This document shows positions 12,117-20,709 of a DNA stretch of 64,000 bases, piece by piece. This stretch comes from Lysobacter sp. yr284 (GTDB lineage: Bacteria; Pseudomonadota; Gammaproteobacteria; Xanthomonadales; Xanthomonadaceae), in contig NZ_FNPT01000004.1 of NCBI RefSeq assembly GCF_900107375.1, positions 124,001 to 188,000 of the forward strand, given 5' to 3'. Both the position numbers and the translations under genes were made by a program. The notes below the pieces were generated by a model that saw only the letters and a list, made by a program, of their open reading frames with translations, ran no database searches and was not told the origin of the DNA. Position 1 is the stretch's first letter. The number at the start of each line of letters is the position of its first letter.

Positions 12117-12563
12117 ATGACGACGACGATGCGCAACCTCCGCTCCATGACCCGCTCCCCGTCCCCGGCCCGCCAGCAGGGCATGAGCCTGATCGAGATC
12201 ATCATCGTGATCGTGCTGATCGGCGCGGTGCTCGCCTTCGTCGGCAACCGCGTGCTCGGCGGCAAGGACCGCGGCGACTACAACCTGGCCAAGGGCCAGA
12301 TCCAGACCCTGGCCGGCAAGGTCGATTCGTTCCAGATGGACACCGGCCGCCTGCCCGGCACGCTGGAGGAACTGGTCAAGCAGCCCGCCGACGCCAGCGG
12401 CTGGCTCGGCCCGTACGCCAAGGAGACCGAGCTGAAGGACCCGTGGGGCCATCCGATCGAGTACCGCCAGCCGGGCGAGAACGGCCCCTACGACCTGGTC
12501 AGCTACGGCAAGGACGGCAAGCCGGGCGGCAGCAGCGTCGACGGCGACATCAAGAACAACTGA
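12117..12563 (+). CDS. gspG: Major pseudopilin GspG (XpsG)
   Basis: A 148-residue major subunit of the type II secretion pseudopilus. The prepilin site is QQG^MSLIEIIIVIVLIGAV, with the conserved Glu at position +5 of the mature protein. The C-terminal half (DPWGHPIEYRQPGENGPYDL, then SYGKDGKPGG) is the typical calcium-binding GspG fold. The start is uncertain: ATG 12117, 12129 and 12150 are all in frame and differ only in the cleaved leader. ATG 12117 is given. The prepilin peptidase (PilD/GspO) is not in this window. Confidence 0.95.
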   Translation: MTTTMRNLRSMTRSPSPARQQGMSLIEIIIVIVLIGAVLAFVGNRVLGGKDRGDYNLAKGQIQTLAGKVDSFQMDTGRLPGTLEELVKQPADASGWLGPYAKETELKDPWGHPIEYRQPGENGPYDLVSYGKDGKPGGSSVDGDIKNN

Positions 12564-12574
12564 GCCGGCGATAG

Positions 12575-13159
12575 ATGCACGGCGCGCGGCACAGCCCCTC
12601 CGCCCGCGGAGGGCGTCGGGGACCGGCCGCGCGAGCGGCCGGCGCGGCCGTGTGCGGGGTCGCGCCGCTGTCGCCGCGCGCAGCGCAGCGCGGCGCGAGC
12701 CCGCCGCGCGCGCGTCAGCGCGGCATGTCCCTGCTCGAAATACTGCTGGTGATCGCCCTGATCGGCGCCATCGGCGTGCTGACCGTCGCCGCGCTCAACG
12801 GCGGCATCGCCGGCATGCAGCTGCGCTCGGCGTCCAAGCAGGTCGCCGCGCAGCTGCGCTATACCCGCAGCCAGGCCATCGCCAGCGGCCGTTCGCAGAA
12901 GTTCGTCATCGATCCGGCCGCGCATACCTGGAGCGCGCCGAACGGCCGCAGCGGCGAAATCCCCAAGAGCGTCGGCATCGTCTTCACCGGCGCGCGCGAC
13001 GTGCAGCCGCGCCGCGGCGAGGGCGCGATCCTGTTCTTCCCCGACGGCGCCTCCACCGGCGGCCGGGTCAAGCTGCACGCCAAGCAGGCGGCCTGGAACG
13101 TCGACGTCGCCTGGTTGACGGGCGAGGTCAAGCTCAAGCGCGGCGAGGCGCCGCGATGA
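12575..13159 (+). CDS. gspH: Minor pseudopilin GspH (XpsH)
   Basis: A 194-residue minor pseudopilin with prepilin site RQRG^MSLLEILLVIALIGA and a conserved Glu5. The GspH domain follows, containing FFPDGASTGG. With ATG 12575 the leader before the cleavage site is about 50 residues of Arg/Ala-rich sequence, long for this family. An in-frame GTG at 12650 would give a more usual leader. Its stop overlaps the gspI start (ATGA at 13156). Confidence 0.92.
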   Translation: MHGARHSPSARGGRRGPAARAAGAAVCGVAPLSPRAAQRGASPPRARQRGMSLLEILLVIALIGAIGVLTVAALNGGIAGMQLRSASKQVAAQLRYTRSQAIASGRSQKFVIDPAAHTWSAPNGRSGEIPKSVGIVFTGARDVQPRRGEGAILFFPDGASTGGRVKLHAKQAAWNVDVAWLTGEVKLKRGEAPR

Positions 13160-13632
13160 GCGCGCGCGCCTTCGTTGCGCGCCCGCCGCGCCGCGCGCGC
13201 GGGCCCGTCCGCGGCGCGCGCCAGCGCGGTTACACCCTGCTCGAAGTGATCGTCGCCTTCGCCCTGCTGGCGATGGCGCTGACCTTGCTGCTGGGCTCGC
13301 TGTCGGGCGCGGCCAAGCAGGTGCGCTGGTCGTCCGACGCCGGCCGCGCCGCGCTGTACGCGCAATCGTTGATGGACCAGGTCGGCGTCGGCCAGCCGGT
13401 GCGTCCGGGCCAGCGCAGCGGCGAATTCGAGAACGGCCGCTACCGCTGGACCCTGGGCATCTCGCCGTGGCGCGATGCGCAATTGCCGCCGTCGAACCAG
13501 CCGATCGATCCCAACGCCATGCGCCTGTTCGAAGTGCAGCTGGCGGTGGAGTGGGGCGAGGGCGGCGGCGGCCGCCGCTTGTTGCTGCGCACCCTGCGCA
13601 GCGGCAACGCCGGCAACGAGGCGCAGCTGTGA
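13156..13632 (+). CDS. gspI: Minor pseudopilin GspI (XpsI)
   Basis: A 158-residue minor pseudopilin of the tip complex with GspJ and GspK. The prepilin site is RQRG^YTLLEVIVAFALLAM, preceded by a basic leader of about 25 residues. It overlaps gspH upstream (ATGA) and gspJ downstream (GTGA), so the H-I-J-K pseudopilin genes are read as a coupled block. Confidence 0.93.
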   Translation: MSARAFVARPPRRARGPVRGARQRGYTLLEVIVAFALLAMALTLLLGSLSGAAKQVRWSSDAGRAALYAQSLMDQVGVGQPVRPGQRSGEFENGRYRWTLGISPWRDAQLPPSNQPIDPNAMRLFEVQLAVEWGEGGGGRRLLLRTLRSGNAGNEAQL

Positions 13633-14330
13633 GCGGCGTCGGCGCGGGCCGCGTCGTCGCGCTTCGCCGGCGCGCGCCGGCGCGCGCCGGCGACGCGGGC
13701 GGCTTCACCCTGATCGAAGTGCTGCTGGCGATGGTGCTGCTGGTGGCCGGACTGGCGCTGGCGTTCGCGACCTTGACGGCGGCGACCAAGACCGCCTCGC
13801 GCGGCGAGGCCCTGGCCCAGCGCAGCGAGCGCGAGCGCGCGGTCGAGAACTTCCTGCGCCGGCGCATCGCCGCGACCCGGCCGATCCCGTTCGCGTTCGA
13901 CCAGAGCACCGCGGTGCCGCAGCGCTTCGTCGGCGAACCCGACCGCCTGCGCTTCGTCGCCGACCTGCCCGACTACCTCGGCCAGGGCGGGCCGTACCTG
14001 CACGACTTCGCGATCGAAAGCGACGGCGGCCAGGCCCGGATCGTGCTGAACCTGTCGATGGTGCTGGCCGGCGAGACCATCAAGGACGAGCGCCCGCGGC
14101 CGCCGGAAGTGCTGGTGGAGGGGCTGAAGTCGGCGCGTTTCCGCTACCGCACCCTGGACCCGCAGCGCGGCGAGCTGGGCGAGTGGCAGGACCAATGGCA
14201 GCAGCCGGAGCAATTGCCGCTGCTGGTGGAAGTCACCCTCACCGACCGCGACGGCCGCGCCTGGCCGCCGCTGGTGGTGTCGCTGCCCCTGGCTTCGGCC
14301 GCGGGCGGCGGTTTCGTGCCGGAGCTGTGA
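13629..14330 (+). CDS. gspJ: Minor pseudopilin GspJ (XpsJ)
   Basis: A 233-residue minor pseudopilin. The prepilin site is GG^FTLIEVLLAMVLLVAGLA. GTG 13629 is chosen because it overlaps the gspI stop (GTGA) and gives a leader of about 26 residues. Upstream in-frame sequence is the shadow of gspI. The body has the GspJ pattern (VENFLRRRIAATRPI; LPLLVEVTLTDRDG). Its stop overlaps the gspK start. Confidence 0.93.
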   Translation: MSGVGAGRVVALRRRAPARAGDAGGFTLIEVLLAMVLLVAGLALAFATLTAATKTASRGEALAQRSERERAVENFLRRRIAATRPIPFAFDQSTAVPQRFVGEPDRLRFVADLPDYLGQGGPYLHDFAIESDGGQARIVLNLSMVLAGETIKDERPRPPEVLVEGLKSARFRYRTLDPQRGELGEWQDQWQQPEQLPLLVEVTLTDRDGRAWPPLVVSLPLASAAGGGFVPEL

Positions 14331-15394
14331 TGGAGACCGGCATGGGGGATGCGAAGTTGCGGCGCGGCGCGGGGAGCGCGGGACGTGGCGCGGCTGCGGC
14401 CGTGCGGCGGCGCGCAGGGCGTGAGGCCGCTCGTGTCGGTTGTTCGCAGGTCCGCGGCGCAAATGCGGTTTCGCGGCGGCATGCCGATCGCGATGTCGCT
14501 TTTGTCGGGCCTTCAAGAACCCGCGGTGCGGCGCTCCTGTTGGTGATGTGGCTGGTCGCGCTGCTCACCGCGCTGATCGGCGCGTTCGCGCTGACCGCGC
14601 GCACCGAGAACCTGCAGGGCCGGGTGCAGGTGCGCGGGCTGGTCGCGCACAACGCCGCCCGCGCCGGGGTCGAGTACGCGCTGACCCGGGTGGCGATGAA
14701 CGACCAGAAACTGCAGTGGCTGCCCGACGGGCGCCCGAACCGCTGGCGCTACGGCGATGCGCAGCTGGAGATCAAGATCGTCGACGAGAACGGCAAGGTC
14801 GATCTCAACCAGGCCGACGCGCAACTGCTGACCGCCCTGCTGCAGGCGGCGGGAAAGCTGGAGCAGTCCGAAGCCGCGCGACTGGCCGGCGCGATCATCG
14901 ACTGGCGCGACGCCGACACCCTCACGCAACCCGCCGGCGGCGCCGAAGATGCCGATTACACGTCCGCCGGGCGCCCCTATGGCGCCAAGGATGCGGAATT
15001 CGAGAGCGTGGCCGAACTCGAGCAGGTGCTGGGGATCACGCCGCAGCTGTATGCGCGGATCGAGCCGCTGGTCACGGTTTACAGCGGCCGCACGCGCCCC
15101 GAGCAAGCCTTCGCGGCCAAGGAAGTGCTCGATGCTATGGGGTTGAACGGCGCCGACCTGGTACGTCAACGAGAAAGAAACCAGCCGGGGTCACAATTGC
15201 AGGGTGCCGGGCCCGGCGGCGTTGGCGGCGGTCTCGTCGGCGAACGCAGCGGCACCTATAGTATCGAGAGCCGTGCACGGCTGACGGATGGCCGCGAATC
15301 GGTGTTGCGGGTGGTCGTGCGAGCGGGAGGGGGAGCGGTGCCGGGAATGCCTTATACCCCGCTGCGTTGGGAGGAGGGAGCTTCAACACGATGA
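14330..15394 (+). CDS. gspK: Minor pseudopilin GspK (XpsK)
   Basis: A 354-residue tip pseudopilin with the large inserted alpha domain of GspK. The hydrophobic segment RGAALLLVMWLVALLTAL is followed by GspK signatures (VDENGKVDLNQAD; AIIDWRDAD; FESVAELEQVLGI). ATG 14330 overlaps the gspJ stop (TGATG). It gives an unusually long, basic leader of about 62 residues, so an internal GTG start nearer the hydrophobic segment is possible. Its stop overlaps the gspL ATG. Confidence 0.92.
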   Translation: METGMGDAKLRRGAGSAGRGAAAAVRRRAGREAARVGCSQVRGANAVSRRHADRDVAFVGPSRTRGAALLLVMWLVALLTALIGAFALTARTENLQGRVQVRGLVAHNAARAGVEYALTRVAMNDQKLQWLPDGRPNRWRYGDAQLEIKIVDENGKVDLNQADAQLLTALLQAAGKLEQSEAARLAGAIIDWRDADTLTQPAGGAEDADYTSAGRPYGAKDAEFESVAELEQVLGITPQLYARIEPLVTVYSGRTRPEQAFAAKEVLDAMGLNGADLVRQRERNQPGSQLQGAGPGGVGGGLVGERSGTYSIESRARLTDGRESVLRVVVRAGGGAVPGMPYTPLRWEEGASTR

Positions 15395-16578
15395 ACTCGC
15401 AAGTAGCCGAAGGCCGGTTGGCCGCCAACCGGTTGCGAAGTCTGAGCGCGCGCCTCGCGCCCGGTGCGGGCGGCTTTTTCTCTTGGTGGGGCCGGACCCT
15501 GGCCTCGTGGCTGCCGTTGCGCACGCGCCAGGCGCTGGGCGTGGACCGCGGCCGGTTGCTGCTGCAGGTCGACGGCGGCGCCCAGGGCGGCTCGATCCGC
15601 CTGCGCCTGCAACAGGCCGACCAGGTCCAGGACCTGGCCACGCTGCCGGATCTGTCCGCCTGGAATTCCGGCGTGCCGGCCGATGCCGCCGCCGATCCGC
15701 TGGCGCCGCTGCTGCCGCCGCGCATCGGCGAACTGCCGCGCTGGCTGCTGCTGCCGCCGGCGACCAGCCTGCGCCGGCGCCTGAACCTGCCCGCCGCCGC
15801 CGCCGACCGGCTGCGCGACGTGGTCGGTTTCGAGATCGACCGGCAGACCCCGTTCACCGCCGAGGCGGTCGCCTTCGACGCGCGCGTGCTGGCGCGGCGC
15901 GACAGCGACGGCCAGATCGAGGCCGAACTGGTCGCGGTGCCGCGCCAGTCGCTGGACCCGCAGTTGCTGGCGATCGGCCCGCTGGCGGCGACCCTGGCCG
16001 GCATCGACGTGGCCGGCGCCGACGGCGTCCCGCTCGGCGTCAACCTGCTGCCGCCGGCGCAGCGCCGCGCCCGCCGCGACCCGTTCCGCTACTGGAACCT
16101 GGCCCTGGCCGCGGTCGCGCTGTTGGCCCTGGCCGCGGGCATGTGGCAGGTGCTCGACAACCGCCGCGCCGCGATCAAGGACCTGCAGCAGACCATCGCG
16201 CGCAACGCCAACGCCGCGCGCCAGGCCGCCAGCCAGCGCCAGGAGGTGGTCGACCTGATCGAAGGCCAGGCCTTCCTCGACCGCACCCGCGCCGCGCGCC
16301 CGAGCACGGTGCAGATCATCGACGAACTGAGCCGGCGCATGCCCGACACCACCTACCTGGAAAAACTCGCGATCGAGGACGAGAGCCTGCTGATGATCGG
16401 CCTCAGCCGCGAGGCCTCGTCGCTGATCGGCAAGCTGCAGGGCACCGCGCTGTGGCGCTCGCCGGCGCTGACCGGCGCGGTCCAGCCCGATCCGGCCACC
16501 GGCCGCGACCGCTTCACCCTGACCGCCGAGATCGGCCCGCCCAAGGCGCAGAACGCGGAGGGCGCGCGTGGCCCTTAA
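15391..16578 (+). CDS. gspL: Type II secretion protein GspL (XpsL)
   Basis: A 395-residue bitopic inner-membrane protein that recruits GspE and pairs with GspM. A cytoplasmic actin-like half is followed by one transmembrane segment near residues 238-257 (LALAAVALLALAAGMWQVL) and a periplasmic PilN-like ferredoxin-fold domain. ATG 15391 is chosen: it overlaps the gspK stop and has GAGGAGGGA 11 bases upstream. It overlaps gspM by 11 bases. Confidence 0.92.
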   Translation: MNSQVAEGRLAANRLRSLSARLAPGAGGFFSWWGRTLASWLPLRTRQALGVDRGRLLLQVDGGAQGGSIRLRLQQADQVQDLATLPDLSAWNSGVPADAAADPLAPLLPPRIGELPRWLLLPPATSLRRRLNLPAAAADRLRDVVGFEIDRQTPFTAEAVAFDARVLARRDSDGQIEAELVAVPRQSLDPQLLAIGPLAATLAGIDVAGADGVPLGVNLLPPAQRRARRDPFRYWNLALAAVALLALAAGMWQVLDNRRAAIKDLQQTIARNANAARQAASQRQEVVDLIEGQAFLDRTRAARPSTVQIIDELSRRMPDTTYLEKLAIEDESLLMIGLSREASSLIGKLQGTALWRSPALTGAVQPDPATGRDRFTLTAEIGPPKAQNAEGARGP

Positions 16579-17263
16579 CGCAACCGGTTCCCGCCTGCGC
16601 CAACTCACCGCCGACCGCGAACGCTGGCTCGCCCTGGGCCTGCTGCTCGCCGCGCTCGCCATCGCCTATGCGGTGCTGATCCACCCGTGGTGGACGGTGC
16701 CGATGATGGAGGCCGACGAGACCCTGCACGGCCTGCAGGAGCGCGAACTGCGCCAGCGCATGGAGCTGCAGCAGGCGCCGCAGGTCAGCCAGTTGCTGCA
16801 GCGCGTGCGCCAGCAGCAGTCCAGCCGCCCCGGCTTCCTGCCCGAGGCCACCGCCGAACTTGCCACCGCCGGCCTGGTCCAGCGCCTGGAAACCGTGGTC
16901 CAGCAGGCCAGCCCGGGCAACCGCAGCTGCGGCATCGTCAACCGCTCGCCGCTGGCCGAACCGCGCCGCGACCGCTACGCGCGGGTGGTGGTGCAGGTGC
17001 GCCTGCGCTGCGGCGCGCCGGAGACCGCGGCGGTGCTGCATTCGCTGGAAAGCGGTTCGCCGCGGCTGTTCGTCGGCAACCTCAACCTGCTGTCCACGCG
17101 CGGCTACTTCGTGCCCGGCAGCGCCGGCCCGGCCAACGACGGCGGCCTGGACGTGAGCTTCGACCTGTACGGCTACCTGCGCCCGAACCCCAGCGCCGCG
17201 CCGGCCAACGCGCGCGGCGGCAACAACGCCAACGCCCCCGCCGGAGCCGCCGATGCGCCTTGA
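16568..17263 (+). CDS. gspM: Type II secretion protein GspM (XpsM)
   Basis: A 231-residue bitopic protein of the inner-membrane platform that stabilises GspL. GTG start with GGAGG 6 bases upstream. One transmembrane helix (about residues 22-42), then a coiled-coil region (LHGLQERELRQRMELQQ) and a ferredoxin-like domain. The C-terminus is Ala/Asn-rich. It overlaps gspL upstream and the gspN-type gene downstream by 11 bases each. Confidence 0.9.
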   Translation: MALNATGSRLRQLTADRERWLALGLLLAALAIAYAVLIHPWWTVPMMEADETLHGLQERELRQRMELQQAPQVSQLLQRVRQQQSSRPGFLPEATAELATAGLVQRLETVVQQASPGNRSCGIVNRSPLAEPRRDRYARVVVQVRLRCGAPETAAVLHSLESGSPRLFVGNLNLLSTRGYFVPGSAGPANDGGLDVSFDLYGYLRPNPSAAPANARGGNNANAPAGAADAP

Positions 17264-18032
17264 CGACGCCAGCCCGCGTACCTGGCTGCTGGCCACCGCG
17301 GCCGGCTGGGCGCTGCTGACCTGGGTGCTGGCGCTGGCCGGCATGGGCCGCCATGTCGACCCGTTGCCGCCCGACCCGTCGCTGGTCAAGCCGCTGCCGC
17401 AGGCGCGCAAGAGCCCGCCGGACACGCTCGGCCCGCTGACCCAGTACGGCGAGATCGCCGCGCGCCCGCTGTTCGTCGACGACCGCCGGCCCAAGCCGTT
17501 CTTCATGCAGGGCAAGGGCGAGGGCGAGAACCAGCAGGCCGCGTTCGACTACCTGCTGACCAGCGTGCTGATCACCCCGCAATTGTCGATGGCGATCCTG
17601 CAGCCGGCCGACGGCAGCGAGTCGGTGCCGGTCAAGCTCGGCGAAGTGCCCGAGTCGCATCCGTCCTGGCGCCTGACCTCGCTGGAGCCGCGCCGGGCGG
17701 TGTTCGAAGGGCCGGAAGGGCGGCGCGAACTCGACCTGCGCGTGTACAACGGCCAGGGCGGGCAGCCGCCGACGGCGATCGCCGCGCCGCCGACCGCGGG
17801 CCGTCCGGTGCCGCAGCCGCAGCCCGCGCCGCCGAACCGGCCGCCGCCGCCGGCCAACGCCGCGCCCGTGCAACAACCGCAACCCCAGCCTCAACCGCAA
17901 CCGGCCGAAGCCTCGGCGCCGCTGACCGAGCAGGCGCAAATGGAAGCCATCCGCAAGCGCATCGAAGCGCGACGTCAGCAACTGCGGCAGCAGCAACAGC
18001 AAGCCGCACAACCCCCGGCCAATTCGCCTTAA
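17253..18032 (+). CDS. gspN: XpsN-type GspC analogue of the type II secretion system
   Basis: A 259-residue protein at the place where Xanthomonas carries xpsN. It has one N-terminal transmembrane segment (WLLATAAGWALLTWVLALAG), then a homology-region-like beta domain (about residues 60-165, with FDYLLTSVLITPQLSMAILQ). A long Pro-rich stretch and a Gln/Arg-rich coiled coil at the end follow. In Xanthomonas XpsN links the inner-membrane XpsL/M pair to the secretin XpsD and replaces GspC, which is absent here. The Pro/Gln-rich tail probably spans the periplasm (inference). Confidence 0.85.
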   Translation: MRLDDASPRTWLLATAAGWALLTWVLALAGMGRHVDPLPPDPSLVKPLPQARKSPPDTLGPLTQYGEIAARPLFVDDRRPKPFFMQGKGEGENQQAAFDYLLTSVLITPQLSMAILQPADGSESVPVKLGEVPESHPSWRLTSLEPRRAVFEGPEGRRELDLRVYNGQGGQPPTAIAAPPTAGRPVPQPQPAPPNRPPPPANAAPVQQPQPQPQPQPAEASAPLTEQAQMEAIRKRIEARRQQLRQQQQQAAQPPANSP

Positions 18033-18055
18033 GACTGGCACGCAGAGTGGAACGC

Positions 18056-20317
18056 ATGAAGCAACGAACCCAGCAATTCGCCACCCACGCCCTGGCCGCA
18101 GCGATCATCGCCACGCAACTGGCGTCGTGCGCCAGCGTGGTGTCCCCGCGTCTGCAACGCGACGGCGACCCGCAGGCCATGAAAAAGGCGAGCGAGGAAC
18201 AGCAGGCCGGCGTGCGCATGGTCCGCAACGGCGTCGAGCAGGAGCCGCTGCCGGCCAAGGCCGACGACGACGCCGGTCCGCAGGCGCAGATCCGCCGCGG
18301 CACCGGCAAGGTCATCAACAACTCCGCCGCGTCCAAGCCGCCGCCGGGCCTGCCCGGCACCACCGGCACCGCCTCGTTCAACTTCGAGGGCGAATCGCTG
18401 CACGCGGTGGTCAAGGCCATCCTCGGCGAGATGCTCGGCCAGAACTACGTGATCGCGCCGGGCGTGCAGGGCACGGTGACCCTGGCCACGCCCAAGCAGG
18501 TCAACGCCGCCGAGGCGATGAACCTGCTGGAGATGGTGCTGAGCTGGAACAACGCGCGCCTGATCTACAGCGGCGGCCGCTACAACATCGTGCCGGCCGA
18601 CCAGGCCCTGCCGGGCAACGTTTCCCCGCGCACCGGCGGCGCCGAGAACGCGCGCGGCTTCGAGGTGCGCACGGTGCCGCTGAAGTACGTCTCGGCGACC
18701 GAGATGGAAAAGATCCTCAAGCCGTACGCGCGCCCCAACGCCATCGTCAACGTCGACAACGCGCGCAACGTCATCACCGTCGGCGGCACCCGCCAGGAAC
18801 TGGAACACTACCTGCGCACGGTCGAGGTGTTCGACGTCGACTGGCTGTCGGGCATGTCGGTGGGCGTGTTCCCGCTGCAGTCGGGCAAGGCCAGCAAGGT
18901 CGTGGCCGACCTGGAGAAGGTGTTCGGCGAACAGGGCAAGTCGCCGGTGTCGGGCATGTTCCGCTTCATGCCGATCGAGGGCGCCAACGCGGTGATGGTG
19001 ATCACCCCGCAGGCCGAGTACCTGGACGACATCAAGGACTGGCTCGACCGCATCGACAGCGCCGGCGACGGCGTCCAGCTGTACACGCAGGAACTCAAGT
19101 ACATCAAGGCCAAGGACCTGGCCGACCGGCTGGCCGAAGTGTTCGGCGCCGGCCGCAGCGGCGGGGGCGGCGGCGAAGGCGCGCCGTCGCTGATGCCGGG
19201 CCTGGAATCGACCGAGCTGCGCGACAGCGGCAACGGCACCTCCAGCGCCGACATCGGCAAGAGCGACGACAGCAGCGGCGGCGGCCTGGGTTCCAGCGGC
19301 GGCAGCAGCGGCGGCCTCGGCAGCGGCGCCTCGCTCGGCCAGCGTCGCGCCGGCAACGGCGCGGTGACGCTGGAGGTCGACGGCGCCAAGGTCGGCGTGG
19401 CCGCGGTCGAGGAAACCAATTCGATCCTGGTGCGCGCCACGCCGCAGGCCTGGCGCTCGATCCGCAACGTGGTCGACAAGCTCGACGTCATGCCGATGCA
19501 GGTGCACATCGAAGCGCAGGTGGTCGAGGTCAACCTGACCGGCGCGCTGAAGTACGGCGTGAACTGGTTCCTCGAGCAGGCCGCCACCGACAACGGCTAT
19601 CCCAACCTCGACCGCAACACCAATCCGAACGTGCCGCTGAAGTGGAGCACCATCTCCGCCAGCATCGGCGGCGTCAAAGGCGAGGGCGTGTCCTGGTCGT
19701 TGATCAAGAACGGCGCCGCCGCGGTGATCACCGCGCTCGACAAGGTCACCGACCTGCACGTGCTGCAGACCCCGTCGGTGTTCGTGCGCAACAACGCCGA
19801 GGCGTCGTTCAACGTCGGCACGCGCATTCCGATCGAGTCGGTCTCGGTCAACACCGGCGCCGGCAACAACAACACCTACAGCCAGGTGCAGTACCTCGAT
19901 ACCGGCGTGATCCTCAAGGTGCGTCCGCGGGTGAGCCGCGACGGCATGGTGTTCATGGACATCGTCCAGGAGATCAGTTCGGCCGGCGCGCGCGTGGGCA
20001 ACAGCAACAACGTCACCATCGACACCAAGAAGCTCAAGACCGAGGCCGCGGTGCAGAGCGGCGAGACCGTGCTGCTGGCCGGCCTGATCCGCGACGAGAG
20101 CAACCGCGGCGGCGCCGGCCTGCCGGGCTTGAGCCGGATTCCGGTGCTGGGGGCCCTGTTCGGCAACCAGAGTTCGTCGACCAGCCGCACCGAGACCGTG
20201 ATCCTGCTGACCCCGACCCTGGTGCGCAACCCGCAGGAATCGCGCGGCCTGACCGACGAATACACCCGCCGCTTCCGCGCGATGGAACCGCTCAATCCCA
20301 AGCCGAAGAAGAAGTAA
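18056..20317 (+). CDS. gspD: Type II secretion outer-membrane secretin GspD (XpsD), lipoprotein
   Basis: A 753-residue secretin forming the outer-membrane exit channel. The signal peptide ends in lipobox LASC with Cys25, so it is lipidated, as known for XpsD, and may not need a separate pilotin. N0-N3 domains precede the secretin core (SVFVRNNAEASFNVGTRIPI; LAGLIRDESNRGG). A long Ser/Gly-rich insertion (about residues 365-435, SSGGGLGSSGGSSGGLGSG) interrupts the N3 region. ATG 18056 is preferred to the in-frame GTG at 18047. It is the last gene of the operon and a strong terminator follows. Confidence 0.95.
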   Translation: MKQRTQQFATHALAAAIIATQLASCASVVSPRLQRDGDPQAMKKASEEQQAGVRMVRNGVEQEPLPAKADDDAGPQAQIRRGTGKVINNSAASKPPPGLPGTTGTASFNFEGESLHAVVKAILGEMLGQNYVIAPGVQGTVTLATPKQVNAAEAMNLLEMVLSWNNARLIYSGGRYNIVPADQALPGNVSPRTGGAENARGFEVRTVPLKYVSATEMEKILKPYARPNAIVNVDNARNVITVGGTRQELEHYLRTVEVFDVDWLSGMSVGVFPLQSGKASKVVADLEKVFGEQGKSPVSGMFRFMPIEGANAVMVITPQAEYLDDIKDWLDRIDSAGDGVQLYTQELKYIKAKDLADRLAEVFGAGRSGGGGGEGAPSLMPGLESTELRDSGNGTSSADIGKSDDSSGGGLGSSGGSSGGLGSGASLGQRRAGNGAVTLEVDGAKVGVAAVEETNSILVRATPQAWRSIRNVVDKLDVMPMQVHIEAQVVEVNLTGALKYGVNWFLEQAATDNGYPNLDRNTNPNVPLKWSTISASIGGVKGEGVSWSLIKNGAAAVITALDKVTDLHVLQTPSVFVRNNAEASFNVGTRIPIESVSVNTGAGNNNTYSQVQYLDTGVILKVRPRVSRDGMVFMDIVQEISSAGARVGNSNNVTIDTKKLKTEAAVQSGETVLLAGLIRDESNRGGAGLPGLSRIPVLGALFGNQSSSTSRTETVILLTPTLVRNPQESRGLTDEYTRRFRAMEPLNPKPKKK

Positions 20318-20343
20318 GCGCCGCGCACGCGCGGACGCCGCGA

Positions 20344-20375
20344 ACGGGGCCGGCATCGCCGGCCCCGTTTTTTTT
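20344..20375 (+). terminator. Intrinsic terminator of the type II secretion operon
   Basis: A perfect 11-base stem (ACGGGGCCGGC at 20344-20354, complement at 20358-20368) with a 3-base loop runs straight into eight T. It lies 27 bases after the gspD stop. Confidence 0.93.
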
Positions 20376-20709
20376 GCGCGGCGGCACGGCGATGGCGGGT
20401 CGCCTGGGCGGCCGCCGCACGGCGATGGCGGATCGCCCCGTTCGCCCGCCGGCGCGCGCTGCGGGCCGCGTTGCGCCGCGCCCGCGCTCTGACGCCGCCA
20501 TCACCCGCAAGCCGCTGCGATCGCGCACACTATGGGCCGCCCCATACCGACGCCCCGATGGCCGATCGCCGCACGCTCCCGCCGACGCCCCGCCGCGCCG
20601 CCGCTTCCGCGGCCAGCGCCGGCCGCGTCCCGGTGGCGCCGCGCAGCGGCTTGGCGCAGGCCGCGACGACGCCCGTCGCCGCCGGGCGCAGACGCGCGGA
20701 GCCGCGGCG
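20376..20709 (+). other. Gap between secretion operon and glycosyltransferase genes
   Basis: A 21-base direct repeat (GCACGGCGATGGCGG then G/A then TCGCC) occurs at 20384-20404 and 20417-20437, offset by 33 bases. TATGGG-CCGC-CCCATA at 20531-20546 is a perfect small palindrome just before the next genes and could be an operator. An ATG at 20558 opens 51 codons that end by overlapping the next gene (ATGA), but the predicted peptide is Arg/Ala/Pro-rich and looks non-coding. Confidence 0.4.
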
